64,000 nucleotides of DNA from Sporopachydermia quercuum (GCA_001599295.1 BCGN01000009.1:788413-852412), one strand, 5' to 3'; shown: positions 45,701 to 56,750, numbered from the stretch's first letter. Notes: generated from the letters alone by a model not told the origin. Made by a program: numbers and translations.

Positions 45701-46229
45701 CGGTGGTGACCAATCATTTTATCAGCCTATCATAATCTCCTGTTTACCTCAACTTTTCTCCATCATCACCGCTTCCGACGCTAAGCTTGCAAGAAACGTC
45801 GCCACATCTGAAACAGCCCATGCGGCTATCGCCAAAATTCTCCTGTCCTATTCCGACGCCGTGAGAGCTGCCGAGCCTAGCTCTTATACCCAGCTTCTTT
45901 CCACTTGGATAAGCTTCTTCCCGGTGTATGTTGAGGACAACGCAGCCCCCTATTCCTATGGATTTTTATCAGTATTAATGGACTCCAAATCAACTGGAAA
46001 ATACGTCGCGGGAGAAGAATGGAACTCAGTGATTGAATCAGCTTGGAGTAGCATTTTCCAAGGTGTTATTAAAGCTTTGAGTGTGGGTGCTATTGGAGGT
46101 AAAATAGCAGAAGGAACAGTAGAAGCTACCAAGAGATTATTGCAGACTTGCAATCCTGACGAACGAATGAGGATAGTAGAGAGCTCTTCTGATGAGTTCA
46201 AGAGGGTTATTCAGAAATGGTTTAGTTGA
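42789..46229 (+). CDS. PSE1: Karyopherin / importin beta of the Kap121 (Pse1) type
   Basis: A nuclear import receptor built of HEAT repeats that carries cargo through the pore and is released by Ran-GTP. The 1146 residues (yeast Pse1/Kap121 1089) match that paralogue more closely than Kap123. Matching text includes IRAAAEKSLAEQWL near the N-terminus, VRHKISDAIA, WPELLPALF, FRESAFRIF, RHAGLMMVSSVAEGC, VQHACCNVLGQLSTDF and VQAHAAAALVNFTENS. It also has GWDVVAVRGKHLGIHT. An acidic loop (near 350, SDEEDDSDEIEEA) and a second acidic stretch (about 845-862) occur where Pse1 has them. The protein ends in VIQKWFS, as Pse1 ends in VHKWFA. No Ns fall in the gene. The start is supported by alignment. 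Confidence 0.95.
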   Translation: MSFNVPTETMNALLHLLESLASSDNSIRAAAEKSLAEQWLSSEGIQYLLVGLAIQSVSGDSDSLRSFAAVLFRRMALKQPENSTNPIARSIDVIPEATRSYIKSILLSGFSEKQSNYVRHKISDAIAVLAKPTNISADIEEESSVYIDTDWPELLPALFVATNNREDPSFRESAFRIFAAISNSINPGYLDSIIPVFATAFTDASEDVRIAAITAFVAFFQGLPKKAWKSLTPLLPELLNGLPLLLDSGNDAALGSALEALIDLVELAPKLFKPMFSVMTDFCISVAKNKSMDHARISAIMLLITFSDVSPNMCSADPNYSEAIILQCISMMTEISEDDESAAEFLAASDEEDDSDEIEEAYSTARQVLDRLALNLGSPAVLPSLYKYLPMLLSSNQWRERHAGLMMVSSVAEGCRDELIDDTEKILDLVIPLIEDSHYRVQHACCNVLGQLSTDFADDIELNFHAQILPALISRLQHGLPPKVQAHAAAALVNFTENSTQEILDPYLDQLLLGLYQLLSTDIVYLQEQVLTTIAIIAGVSDRHFGKYYDGLMPMLMNFMRSASEDMIGVQAKCIECSSLIALSVGREKSGKDCGELMEIYASLQKLAGGTGAGADAGTEDSDDPRAAYLDQAWGRMCRLIGKDFLPYLPTVLQPVLQMAKRKQDVQILEDTTDAEELEQEEGWDVVAVRGKHLGIHTALLDGKASAIRLLTIYAAALQEDFAPYTEEIIRDVLLPGLEFYFHDAVRYCCAHAVPAVLKCIQLARPTEEKYLLGLWSPLADKLLEAFYREPLVGLLPMYYSSFGSCIELFGGKKPYILSEAQQKTLGQDVVANLTDLRARIDQREAGDDEYTEEVEEEEDGEEIDKELIGEMSKALRNVFRAVGETFLPVFESDVLPAIVEDLGANGNNSRNLCREFALSVLADFTEIYGSKSVPVYSATFSRTPISAYLSDPDASVRQAAAQYVGNLAQYGGDQSFYQPIIISCLPQLFSIITASDAKLARNVATSETAHAAIAKILLSYSDAVRAAEPSSYTQLLSTWISFFPVYVEDNAAPYSYGFLSVLMDSKSTGKYVAGEEWNSVIESAWSSIFQGVIKALSVGAIGGKIAEGTVEATKRLLQTCNPDERMRIVESSSDEFKRVIQKWFS

Positions 46230-47526
46230 TGATTAATGATAGGGTGAATAGATAAATATCTGAGTGAATTGTTACTAGGACAGTTTAAAGCGAGAAGAAA
46301 AGAAGAAAAAGAGAGAATAAAAACTGAAAGAAGTGCTTCTTTATAGGAAATATATCCCGGTGTTGTTGCAATTGATCGTATACTTGGTAGTGTGTTAATA
46401 ACAGTTGTTTGAATGTTTTTGAATGTGTTTCATAGATTGCTTGGATAAAATGGAACATGTCGAGAGATAGCGTCATACTTTTAGCTTTAATATTTGAGAC
46501 GATAATCTAGGTTGAATTACTATTTCTCCTGGTGCAGTATGGATATCAGGAGAATCTGTTGTACGTATAGTATATTTATTCCAATGTATGTGTGACACAT
46601 GAAACTAGTAAAGTATTGGCGGAACAGAGAACGAATTAGAGAACTTGGCTGTTTGATGGTTGAAACACAGTACAATATGATGTTAAAGAAGCAATGGAAC
46701 CGTCACAATGAAAGGGTGAACTGCGGAAGATTCGATGTACGTTTTCTCCTGTGTGGGAGATCATTTGATGGTCAGATAGAATCGATGGAATTCTTATAAC
46801 AGCTGCTTCAGCAGTTGATTCAACTGTTGGTTCGATAATCAATTAGAAGCAATGTTTGATCTGTTTCAATACTTGTTGTTTGATTTATTGTTTGGTTGGT
46901 ATCAATGCTTCCTAATGATAGTGCTGAAGCATCAAGTGTACTTACTAGGTACTATGTAAGTGTGGTATGTTTATACAGGCAAATGATTGGTAACATTGTT
47001 TAAATCAACACGTTTTAATACATTTTATCGTCATTTAATANCAATTGATTTAACAATTCAAGTTATAATGCTGAAAATCCAGATTTCGTTGATTTGTTTC
47101 AATGACTATTCAATCTTATATTTAGTAGCAATGTTAAGTGTTTACGTAATCTGATATTAGAGCTTGAGGAGATGCAGCTGTTGGTTTGGTTTTCCATTCG
47201 TGAAAACTAGGTAAGATTTCTAATATAGTTCTGTTCTAAGAGAGCCTATTCTTTAGGTAAACAAGCTTCACTCTACTTTTACTGAATCACCGATTACCTG
47301 ATCTCCCAATGGTCTATCGTATTCAACAGCTCATCGCTCTCTGTCCCAACCCCTCATTTGAGACATCATCCGGGTCATTTGAATCAAAGCCTGTCATTTA
47401 TGGAACCTTTTTCCTTGTACAAACTCATCGATATAAGCCTATCTGTCTCACATCGCTTGCTCTATTCACACTATGATAGTCCAAAAACGTCCGTTCTAGC
47501 CAAATGGGTCATTAATTGACTCAGAA
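46230..47526. other. Spacer between PSE1 and the copia fossil zone
   Basis: 1.3 kb with the PSE1 3' end and no recognised gene. Plus- and minus-strand open stretches near 46.6-46.85 kb overlap each other and lack coding character. Confidence 0.45.
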
Positions 47527-49560
47527 ATGTTCGGCTGGAAAGATAAGAAACAATTCTTCGGGTCAGTAGACCGGTTCTGGTCTTTCTACCACCTAGAAAT
47601 CCATGACCCGAAAATCCCCCACACACTACCAGAAGCAATCAAAATGGATGAAAACGCGAGAAACAAAAACTGGACAAATGCAATAATTGACACAATTGAA
47701 GAATACACTTATAAAAACGTATGGGTGGAAGTTGACCCTAAAGGTTTGCCGTCAAATTCCCGAGTTCTCCCTGCAAACTTTCTCTTTGATTACGAGCATG
47801 TAGCCCGCGAACATATTGAACGGAAGATATGGATCACTGTAACCTCCGAGCACACTTTCCGTTCGGCTGGAACCGGCCCCGTCCCCTGTCTCGGAGGTTC
47901 TCTTCCGATTTTTTCTCGCGTTTGCCTCCCGACAAGGACTATAATTGACCAAATTCTTCATCCCAGATATCTACCTCCACGCTGATATTCCCGACAGTGC
48001 CCCGTTGTATGCCAAGATTCCGAACGTGGGGAAAACTTACCGAGGAACAACATACAGACTTCGGAAGTGTTTATACGGTCTTCCCTATGCCGACGAATGC
48101 TGGATCCAGACAATGACCGATTATCTCAAGGCTTAAAAAGGCTATGTCAACATCCCCCAGTTCCCAGGCCTTTTTTTCTTTACCTACGAAGAAGGAAACA
48201 ATTGTTTGCTCCTATTGCATCAGGACACTGTATTATTAGCTAGCAATGGTACCTTAGCATTAGGGAAAACAATGGAAGCGATGTATTCGTTGAAATCGGT
48301 TATAANAGATAATCCGTTGTTTTTCCGAGGGTTCCAGCTTCGGACAAACTCTCGGCATGAAGTGGAGATATTTCAAATTGAGAACATAGATAAAGTTTAC
48401 TCTCGGTTGAATTTAGACGATTTTGAAGAGCTGACTAGACCCGGCGGAGAATATTTTGACGTTGTTTTGGCGGGTAATAAGTCGGAAACAGAAGAAGTCG
48501 GCGAGACTCGGAAACGCAAACAAGTCTTATCTCTCGAACAGAAAGCTAAAGTTTCCGCTTTTCCTTTTAAGCAAATCATCTCCGAGCTTTCTGCTATTGC
48601 GCAAGGAACTCGGCCAGATATCGGATGGCAAATGGAAATTATCGGACAATTGGATAAACGCGATTCTAATTACAGCCTGTTGAAAGCTCTAGAACATATT
48701 TGCACTTACTTGTATGCCACCAAAACACTGTGCATAAGGTATAAGCCGTGGAATGAGGACGATTTCGGAATATTCTCGGAAGAGTTAAGCGAGCTAGAAA
48801 CCGATCCCGACTTTCCCCTTAATGAGAGAAGTAAGCTATTCCGAGAAACGGATAAAATATACGAAGAGCTGGATAAACTATTGGAAGGAGTTCATATCTC
48901 GGGATATCTCGGGTTCACCTGGCACGAACAACTCCAGAGTTTTTCCGTGGCTTCCTTATTGAGATTTGCCGGCGGACCCGTTTCATGGAAATACGAAAGC
49001 ATCGGTTATTGCTCCCGAAAGCTGATTGAAGCTAAAGCCAAGATTTTCTGCTTAGCAGATAACATATTTGTTCTGTATATGCGATTTTATATTCCATGGG
49101 AATACATCGCATGTTCGGTGTACCATCATGACTAATAAGGAGCTGAAATATCAGGAGGTATATGCAGATCGGGACGGAAATATGACGGATCATATGAATA
49201 GCAATGAAAAGAGCGATAAAAGCAGTAAGAAGTCCCGAAAGCAGTTGGAGATGGCGANATTTCCGAGAAGCAAGTGTTTCAGAAAGCGCCAGGATCGGAA
49301 CAGGAGCCGAGAAAAGAACGGGAACAGGTGCGGGATGATGCTCGGGAAGTATCGGTTTCAATTTCAGCAGGAAAAGATCAAAGCACTAATGAACGTAATA
49401 ATAACCTCAAAATGATTAGAGAATTGAGCTATAACAACAATATAAATTGAGAGTTCCAAATATGTTATTTACGCCGGAATCCAGCGGAGAGAATTTATTT
49501 CCTGGCCAGCTTTTGATTAAAAGTTTACCCGAGCCCGAATTCCGTTATTGTTCGGCTGCT
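47527..49560 (+). mobile_element. Ty1/copia-type fossil: reverse transcriptase and RNase H region, broken
   Basis: Three open plus-strand stretches in series read through the copia pol reverse transcriptase and RNase H. They show PHTLPEAIKMDE with NWTNAI (start of the RT region), DIYLHADIPDSAPLYAKIP and RLRKCLYGLPYADECWIQ (mid RT), AIAQGTRPDIGWQ (end of RT), and GGPVSWKYESIGYCSRKL (RNase H). A charged tail follows to about 49.4 kb. The copy is broken, with about two or three breaks, and its catalytic core looks degenerate. I find no gag, protease or integrase next to it and no long terminal repeats. Codon style (CCG, CGG, TCC, GAA) resembles the neighbouring host genes. Old, but less eroded than the fossils at 9-15 kb. 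Confidence 0.8.
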
Positions 49561-51506
49561 GTTGGAATGGGCAATATTTATTTGTAGTCAGCAAGGATTG
49601 GAAGGATTGGAAGAACGGAAATATATGGTAATAAGATTTACAGTATCTTGAAACGTAATGGAAATAGGAGTTAGTTAATGTGAAACAACGCAATAACATA
49701 GTAACAAAGACATAATACACACAGTTAATCTAACAAGTAGTAAACGTATTGTTTTCTTAATTTCAGCTTATAAATTGACAATGACTTGCTAGTATTAAAT
49801 TACGGTAGTGTGCAGCTAGGTAAGAATAGGGCTTATAAACTAGTTATAATTATATGTAACGGATCAGACTAACGCCTTCGTGAGGAGACTCATCAAGATT
49901 ATATTCTGTAGCGTTCCTACAGGAGTTGATGGTAAATATGGACTTTAGGGTCAACCTATTTCATGTTATATGCTATATGTTGATCGAAACGTTCACTGGA
50001 ACACGTTTCATCGCATTAAATGGTAAATAGAATCAATATGTTAACGTTCTAGGGATAGCTACATAGAAATATGGCTTCTACGTAGAAGGAGAAGCAGAAT
50101 AGCTGCAAATTATACACTGACAATTACTACAATGTAGCAACAATAGTACCAATGGGTAACTTAATGAATCTTTCAGAAGGATCAATTTACTGGCTTTTTA
50201 TGATACAACAAAGAGTAAGGAAGAATAAATAGCTCTCACATGCTGGTTTTTTNGTCTTTTCTAGAGTATTTCCGTTCAAATTAATGCATTCTACACAGCT
50301 TCTCAGTTTCACTGAATAAACGTTCTCAGCATATACAGATCTTTCGTTGTTGGGACTGAAGGTTGAGATACTACCGAGAGGTGTCTAAGGAAGATATCAT
50401 AGAATCCGCATAGCTTATCCCAAAATCCTATGAAAAGTTGGTATATGTTCGTTGATACTAATAGTAACGTAGGAACGGTAACACATCTTCCCAGCAAGCG
50501 CAATCAATGGAACCAGCGTTGTGGACAGTAAAAGGACAACGTCCTCAAAATAATGTAGAAAAGTGGACTTGTTTGAACCCTTGTTGACGTTCAGAGGCAA
50601 TTCTACAATTACCTGCTATCAATTCAGACTTCAGCTACATACTTATAATTTAATTGATGGTTATGCTTCCTTATTCTGAAACTCTTTGATAGGGGTATGT
50701 ATGTACGATAGTTTAAGCATCTGCTCTGAACTCATCAGACTTTCAACGGTTTGCACGTGAAGGTTAAACGATGCCGAAAAGTCCCCCTGTTTTGGAATAA
50801 AGGTTCCTCTTCATTTTCTCAATATTGAAGGTTTCGGATTAATTGAAAGAGTTTAACTTCTTAATTCGGCTAAGTAGTCCAAATTTGGAAACGTTTTCGG
50901 GAGTTTCAGGGATGATACTTTATCCTTAACTATTTTATCTTATCAAAAAGTCCGATGACCGGAATTAGACAATTATTCGAGAGATAAGCTAATATATACA
51001 ATTCATTGACTTTGGCCAAAAGAAAGAATAAGAAGAGAAAACCTCCAAATAAATATAAATCACCTTTCTATCTTCTATATCATTCCTTTAAAGATTACTC
51101 TCAGTGCTTTTTCTTTGATCATATCTTATCGTTCCTTCTATTACTATAATAAACTTTTTCTTGAATTCTAGAACGAACCTTATTTTTAGAGAAGTGCTCG
51201 AGTTTTGATAAGCAACGTGAAAGTCATCTCGCTAGATCAATCCTTAGTTGAATCTTTTTGCTTTTCTCTCTCCTTTATTTTGCCGCCAGCGAGTTTTTCT
51301 ATGAACAAAGCTTCGAGAATAGGCAGTTCATATAATGTATTGCTGTATGATAATAGGTAAAAGTTATTGATATTATCATCTTTTCACTGTTAGTCTCAGT
51401 GTGTTTAGGTAGCTTATGGGTAGATACGCTACCTTCATCAAATCAGCTATTTCATTATCATTAATGGCTGATTTGTATTTATGATATTTACAATAGCTGT
51501 GTAACT
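49561..51506. other. Spacer between the two copia-type regions
   Basis: No intact gene. A minus-strand stretch at about 50415-50600 is listed separately as a possible integrase fossil. The last 500 bp are AT- and pyrimidine-rich and would act as the upstream region of the open frame at 51507. No long terminal repeats are recognised. Confidence 0.4.
50309..50600 (-). mobile_element. Possible copia integrase fossil, minus strand
   Basis: Minus-strand translation gives FEDVVLLLSTTLVPLIALAG, then KMCYRSY and IPTFHRILG. The spacing resembles the C-terminal part of copia integrases (a helical stretch, a GKxPY-like phrase, then PxxHLRVFG). The resemblance is weak and short. If correct it is a separate, broken, old insertion in the opposite orientation to its neighbours. 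Confidence 0.28.
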
Positions 51507-53261
51507 ATGTCCTCGGATAAGCTTAACCTGGTTTCAAGGTTAGAAGCTATATTGAGGTCTAATGGTAACACGACAGCTCCTAGAAGCTGTCGTGAAGCGT
51601 TGACGTGGGACAAACAGTACGATTGGAACCCGTGGCAATGCGAATATGCTAAAGAGATTGACCGTTTGGTCAAAGCTGGTGTTATTAACGTTATGCCTGA
51701 TCCTGTTGGTTCAAATGGTTTATTGCTAAGAAAAAACTATAGTGCGAAACTTGTATTTGATCAGCAGGAAACCAGATATTCTACTGATAGAAAGGTTTGG
51801 ATCATAGCTGAACCGTTGGTTAAAACCAAAAGTCCCTATGAGAAATTAAAGGTTGAGATTGATATAGGGAAAGTGTTGTTTGGTGGCAGTAATGTGGAAG
51901 ACCCATTTGTTTCCAACGAGTCTGTCAGACTAATCACAGCAATCTCTGCAAAAAGTTCACATTATATGCGTAGTTTCAATGTTATTGCTCCTGTCGGTAT
52001 TCCAGTTGATAGTTCAGAGGATTTGGGATACATCACCTTGCCTTCTATGGGAAGGGTTAAGGGAGGAACCTATAAATTGAATAAATACATATACGGTATT
52101 GATGGCTGGAAAGAAAGATGGTTTTTCTATCTGAGTAATATGCTGGAAGCTGATCTACATTTTAAGAGCTCTAGTAAGAGCTCTGGTGTTTTTCACAAAT
52201 TAATGGTTGATAATGAATCAGGTGGTGCTAAAGCTTCTAAACAGTTATTGGCCTTCGAGTACCCTGATAAACTGTTGATATCAACTGATAATTATGAACA
52301 ACTGCTTAGCACCATTTATAAATTTCCGGTTACTAGTACAGCCCTTTCTATTCCTTCTGAATTCAAAGGATTTGAATTCAGGTTTGAAGCAAATGGGGAT
52401 ATTATTTTACATCAAAGGAAAACTGTTCTCTCAATCTGTGAGACTTACGGTAAAGGAAGACTGACTCCTGTTTATTCGCCTTACGATAGATACTTTTCTG
52501 CTATTGAACAGAACGATCGCTTCTTGATTTCAGGATCTTTGGGCTACTTTTCCTATGACAATGTGCTTCGAGAGCTGATAGATGTTGCTACTAAAACTAG
52601 ACCTGATGTTTTTAGTATAGTAAGAACATTGATAAATTCACGATCGGAAATGTATGGTAATGGCTCAAAGGAAGTTTCGCACTGTCATGAAATGGCAATG
52701 AAAAGATTATTGAATTATTTATCCTATACGAGAAATTTCGCATTGGTGTATCGGCACAGTAATGATGAAGATGACGAAATGGAGGAGGTAGATGGACAAT
52801 TATCATCTGATCGACTTTGCACCTTGTCAACTGTATCGGACACGCTGCAAGGACTAGCATTTCTGTTTAATCAGCCTGTGACTGATAACTGGGAATTTTC
52901 GAGTGTAATAAATTATGGTGGAGCGATTGTTCAGTGGAGCATTCTTCAGTTGGGCTCGGACGTTGGATTCTCTGAGAAAGCAGCCGTTGTGTGTGAAAAG
53001 GAAAGTAGAAATATCACTGAATGGTTAAACGAAATGACTGTAGAAAGTAATAGGATCAAGCAAGTCAACTGGAAAATCCCAGCAGAACAATTTGAGTCAA
53101 TCAGTTCAATGTCTGGTGCTTTGAATGAGAGTATCATTTCTACNATTGAATTATCGTCGGAGAACATTTGGTCTCCTGAGATCATTGTTAAATCAGTTAA
53201 AACGCCATATTTGGCAAAGTTGAGAAGTTCTTTAGGACTTTTCGAATGTGGTAGCTCATAA
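51507..53261 (+). mobile_element. Copia-type RT/RNase H-derived region kept as one open frame of 584 codons
   Basis: One uninterrupted frame with its own ATG covers only the RT and RNase H part of a copia-type pol. PRSCREALTWDKQYDW with CEYAKEIDRLVKAGVI is the start of the RT region. SVRLITAIS, TYKLNKYIYGIDGWKERWF and ELIDVATKTRPDVFSI are mid and late RT blocks. NYGGAIVQWSIL with SEKAAVVCEKESRNITEWL is RNase H. No gag, protease, integrase or long terminal repeat is attached. As an enzyme it is probably a fossil, since its catalytic core looks degenerate. As a reading frame it is whole, apart from one ambiguous base. That contrast makes exaptation as a host gene possible (see findings). Ancient origin is inferred from divergence from ordinary copia pol. 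Confidence 0.8.
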
Positions 53262-53964
53262 GACTAGCTATACATTGGATTTCATTGGGTTTTATAGAGA
53301 GATATGGAGTTATATAGGTTATAATCTGCAAATAATAATTAATCAATAATAAGTTGTTATACATCAGTTCTTTGATGCAGTTAGAGAAATTTCGGAAATG
53401 ATGTGAAGGCTGCTGATAGAGATTTTTTAATGATTATATAATCATATATTTTCTTACCTTGCGNGTGAGTTATAACACTCAACTGTAGGATTATTATACT
53501 ATATAAAATACCAATCAACTTGATATTATTTTCTGTTTAGATCTCTTTATATCTCGTTTAATTGCAATTGAGTTCCTAGTAAAATATGGATAGTATTCTG
53601 TCCATCTGTTCTCATTATCGTTCATTTCCTTTTTGATCGGTACATCCTCAACAACATTGTATCTCGCTTCAGAAGCCTCTGTAAAGCTTCATTTGACCGA
53701 CTCCATACAAATAAAAAATTTTCTATATTGTTTGATAAAAGCAGCCATAAGATAATATTTATTAAGCAAGATAACTAATCAGTGAAATGGTAAGCATCGA
53801 AGAGAAATATGGTTATTGAATGGGAGAAAGAGAGATATGCCTGATAACATACATGAGGTATTGCATCAATATTGATAATCTTATCTAGAATATATCTGCA
53901 GATATACACACTCAGAGACATAGACAGATTTGTATTCTATCACAAATACTATATACAAATCACA
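53262..53964. other. Spacer upstream of PXR1
   Basis: 700 bp of AT-rich DNA with no recognised feature. The frame of PXR1 is open back to 53872 but has no ATG before 53965. Confidence 0.5.
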
Positions 53965-54750
53965 ATGGGATTGGCAGGAGCTAAGAAATCTACTAGAATA
54001 GCAGCAGACCCAAGAAATACACATTGGTCAAATGATACATCACGCTTTGGTCATCAACATCTAGCCAAACTTGGATGGAAACCCGGTTCTGGTATAGGTA
54101 GAAAAGGTCAAGGAAATACTGTCCATGTGAAGGTCGCTATTAAAGATGATATGTTCGGATTAGGTGCTCAAACAGCTAGAGAAAAGAAGAAAGGAAGTGG
54201 TGATTTTGGAGATGAAAGTGTGGGTCTGGATGTGTTCCAAAAGATTTTAGGTAGATTAAATGGACAATCAGAACAAATAGAAAAAGCGTTAGAAAGCAAA
54301 CGAGTAGAGCTCATTGAAGGTAAATGGGGAATGACATTTGTCAAAGGTGAAGTGCTGAAAGCAACTTGGGATGCAGAAAGTCAAACCGTGAAACGGAAAC
54401 GAGATGATGAAAGCGAATCTGATGCTAGTGAAGATGAAAAAGAGGTAGCAGATAAAAGGAGTAAGAGAGAGAAGAAGAAGAGCAAGAAGGAAAGGAAAGA
54501 AAAGAAATCAAGGAAATCAAAGAAATCAAAGAAAGGAGATAAACGGAAGAATGGTGATGAAAGTCAGAGTGAAAAAGCAAAGAATGAAATAATATCAGAT
54601 GTCCAGTCTTCCTCAATATCTCCTTCACGATCACAATCACCAGTCCCTCCTGTTGCCGCAAGATTAGCTGTGCGGTCGAAATGGATTGCACAGAAACGAG
54701 CAGCAACAATAGATGCAAAGAGTTTGAATGAGATTTTCATGATTAAATGA
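53965..54750 (+). CDS. PXR1: G-patch nucleolar protein Pxr1 (Gno1, PinX1 homologue)
   Basis: A G-patch activator of the RNA helicase Prp43 in pre-rRNA and snoRNA processing. Its human homologue PinX1 also inhibits telomerase. The ATG at 53965 gives 261 residues (yeast 271) and the exact family start MGLAGAKKSTRIAADPRNTH, WSNDTSRFGHQHLAKLGWKPG. The G-patch covers about 22-75 (GWKPGSGIGRKGQG, VKVAIKDDMFGLGA). GLDVFQKILGRLNGQ follows at about 90-105, another family signature. The C-terminal half is a long Lys/Glu/Ser run with KKS repeats (about 145-200), the nucleolar-type basic tail of Pxr1. A Ser/Pro segment and RSKWIAQKRAA close the protein. The open frame upstream of the chosen ATG is not conserved. 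Confidence 0.95.
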   Translation: MGLAGAKKSTRIAADPRNTHWSNDTSRFGHQHLAKLGWKPGSGIGRKGQGNTVHVKVAIKDDMFGLGAQTAREKKKGSGDFGDESVGLDVFQKILGRLNGQSEQIEKALESKRVELIEGKWGMTFVKGEVLKATWDAESQTVKRKRDDESESDASEDEKEVADKRSKREKKKSKKERKEKKSRKSKKSKKGDKRKNGDESQSEKAKNEIISDVQSSSISPSRSQSPVPPVAARLAVRSKWIAQKRAATIDAKSLNEIFMIK

Positions 54751-55052
54751 GAAGGGTGGGCATTTTATAGCAGTAATGAGTAGTCTGTGATATAATGGAA
54801 ATAGGATAAAGGAAACAATTTTGCATTGGGTTGAGACAAATTTATGATGAATTAGGAGTTTTGATATTCTTAATGTATTTAGAGGTTTACAAAGAATACA
54901 ATGCGTAGTTTTAGTAGTAAAACAGATTTCGTATGATACAGTCTCCACTGTTTGACCAAGTGGAGTTTATTTATTCATTTATTTTGAATTTTTATCTAAT
55001 TTACCAACAAAAAATAACACCAAAAAGATAAAACTTTTTCTTACTTTTCAGT

Positions 55053-56750
55053 TTAAAGGAACAGAACACCAGCAGTTCCTACAAACAAAGTTGAGAAGAA
55101 AGAGAAAGCCAGGATGTTCCATAACCGAACATCGACAGTACCTGCAAGATCTTCACTTTCATCGCTAGAACCAGAAGTGGATGATTCTCCTGAGCTGGAA
55201 AATGATGATCTGTCGCCGCTTCCAGTGCTAGATCCCGAACTGACAGTTGCCATTTCTCTCGCTAAACCAGTAGCTCTGGCGACAGAGATTCCACTGATGG
55301 TGCCGGTACCACTTTCACCAGCTTCAGACAACCAAGAAGAACAAGAAGATTCAACATCTTGAGCATTAACAATTTGTGCAGCGCCATCAAAGTCACAAGC
55401 AGAACTTCTTCTGTTGTTTTCTTGGTAGTATAAATTCATGACAAAAGAAAGCCTTTCTTTAGGGGAACATGGAGAAAAGGCACCATATTCACCAGTGGTA
55501 CCATTGCCAGAAATGCCATCGCAAGAGATTTCACCGCAAATGTATTGGTAATATTCTTCATAATCTTCTTCTTCAACATCATCGCTGACAACGCATTCAA
55601 GAGAACCATACATACAATCACAGACATCAACATTTGGAGGAGGAGGCAAATCGGTAGAAGCTTTCCAGAATTCCAAAGTGGATGCAGGACAAGAAATGTC
55701 AGATGTGCTAGGAGTATAGTCATCTAAGGCAACACCAGTAGGGTTGACGGTTGCCATTTGAGAAGAGAGGTATCCATAGTCGGCAAGAGTAGAGACTTCT
55801 CCATCAGGTAAAATGGTTACAATGCCATAGTTGTTTTCCTCCTCGAAATACATATAAACAATACCACCAGACCAAACATCGGTCATATTATCAGAGAACA
55901 AGACTGGGACATCAAGGAATTCTCTTGGTTGGACTTCGTTACAACCATACTCAGAAAAGAAAAGAGGAACATCAAAAACACTGAATTCTTCCGTTCTATC
56001 GGCATAGCCAGATTCTTGAAAGGTAGAATCACCGCACCATTCGTACATGTTGATACCATATATATCAGACTTGACCGATTCGTCACCACATAAGAAGTAT
56101 TCGGCAAGGTATTGTCTGGTATCGGCATCATCATTAGTGGAATAACCAACGGGGATATCTCTATAGCCCTGTTGCTTGATGTAAGCTTTGCTGTCACGGA
56201 CGGCGGCCTTGACGAATGGTGATGCATCAGTGTTTGATGCATTGTTAGTTACTTCGTTACCAGCAAAGAAACCTAAAACAGAAGGATATTCAGCCAAAAT
56301 GTCAATCACAGATGCATAACGATCAAATAAAGTCAAATCCCAGTTAGGTTGATCTCTATTTATGGAATAACCGGGTTCAGATAAATCAGCTACAATGTAA
56401 ATACCGGCATCAGCAAACATTTCAATACATTCAGTATGATCCTTGGATGTATCAATGGCGTAAACTCTCAATAAATTGGTTCTCAAGTTAATGAGATATG
56501 GCAAATCTCTTTTACAAGTTTCAGGATCTGCTAAAGGATCGTTTATAGTAACTGAACCATCCCCAGTAGCATTGGCGGTATCTTGTTGATATGCCATACC
56601 TCTGACGAAGAATTGACTACCATTGTTAGAGTAGAAGAATTTAGATCCCACAACCTCGATAGTTGGGAAACTTCCATCTTGGCTTTGAGCTGAGGTGAGC
56701 TTTGCAAGCCCAGCTAAGCATAAACCTACAGTAGACAAGGAGAATCTCAT
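55053..56750 (-). CDS. GAS1: GPI-anchored beta-1,3-glucanosyltransferase, Gas1 type (copy A)
   Basis: Cuts and rejoins beta-1,3-glucan chains at the plasma membrane and wall (family GH72). The 565 residues (yeast Gas1 559) show a signal peptide (1-21, cleavage near SAQ), then the GH72 domain. The acid/base Glu166 lies in [10 protein letters not shown] and the nucleophile Glu267 in [10 protein letters not shown]. The Cys-rich X8/CBM43 module (CDCMYGSLECVVSDD through CSPKERLSFVMNLYY and CDF) places it in the GAS1/GAS2 subgroup. A Ser-rich linker and a hydrophobic C-terminal GPI signal end the protein. A CACGAAA word, the Swi4 cell-cycle-box type, lies upstream at 57017-57023, but one 7-mer proves little. 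Copy B lies 2.2 kb upstream on the same strand. No Ns fall in the gene. Confidence 0.95.
   Translation of the reverse strand: MRFSLSTVGLCLAGLAKLTSAQSQDGSFPTIEVVGSKFFYSNNGSQFFVRGMAYQQDTANATGDGSVTINDPLADPETCKRDLPYLINLRTNLLRVYAIDTSKDHTECIEMFADAGIYIVADLSEPGYSINRDQPNWDLTLFDRYASVIDILAEYPSVLGFFAGNEVTNNASNTDASPFVKAAVRDSKAYIKQQGYRDIPVGYSTNDDADTRQYLAEYFLCGDESVKSDIYGINMYEWCGDSTFQESGYADRTEEFSVFDVPLFFSEYGCNEVQPREFLDVPVLFSDNMTDVWSGGIVYMYFEEENNYGIVTILPDGEVSTLADYGYLSSQMATVNPTGVALDDYTPSTSDISCPASTLEFWKASTDLPPPPNVDVCDCMYGSLECVVSDDVEEEDYEEYYQYICGEISCDGISGNGTTGEYGAFSPCSPKERLSFVMNLYYQENNRRSSACDFDGAAQIVNAQDVESSCSSWLSEAGESGTGTISGISVARATGLAREMATVSSGSSTGSGDRSSFSSSGESSTSGSSDESEDLAGTVDVRLWNILAFSFFSTLFVGTAGVLFL

Noticed and set aside
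53872-53964. N-terminal extension of PXR1
   Set aside because: Frame is open but begins without ATG; the family start MGLA lies at 53965.
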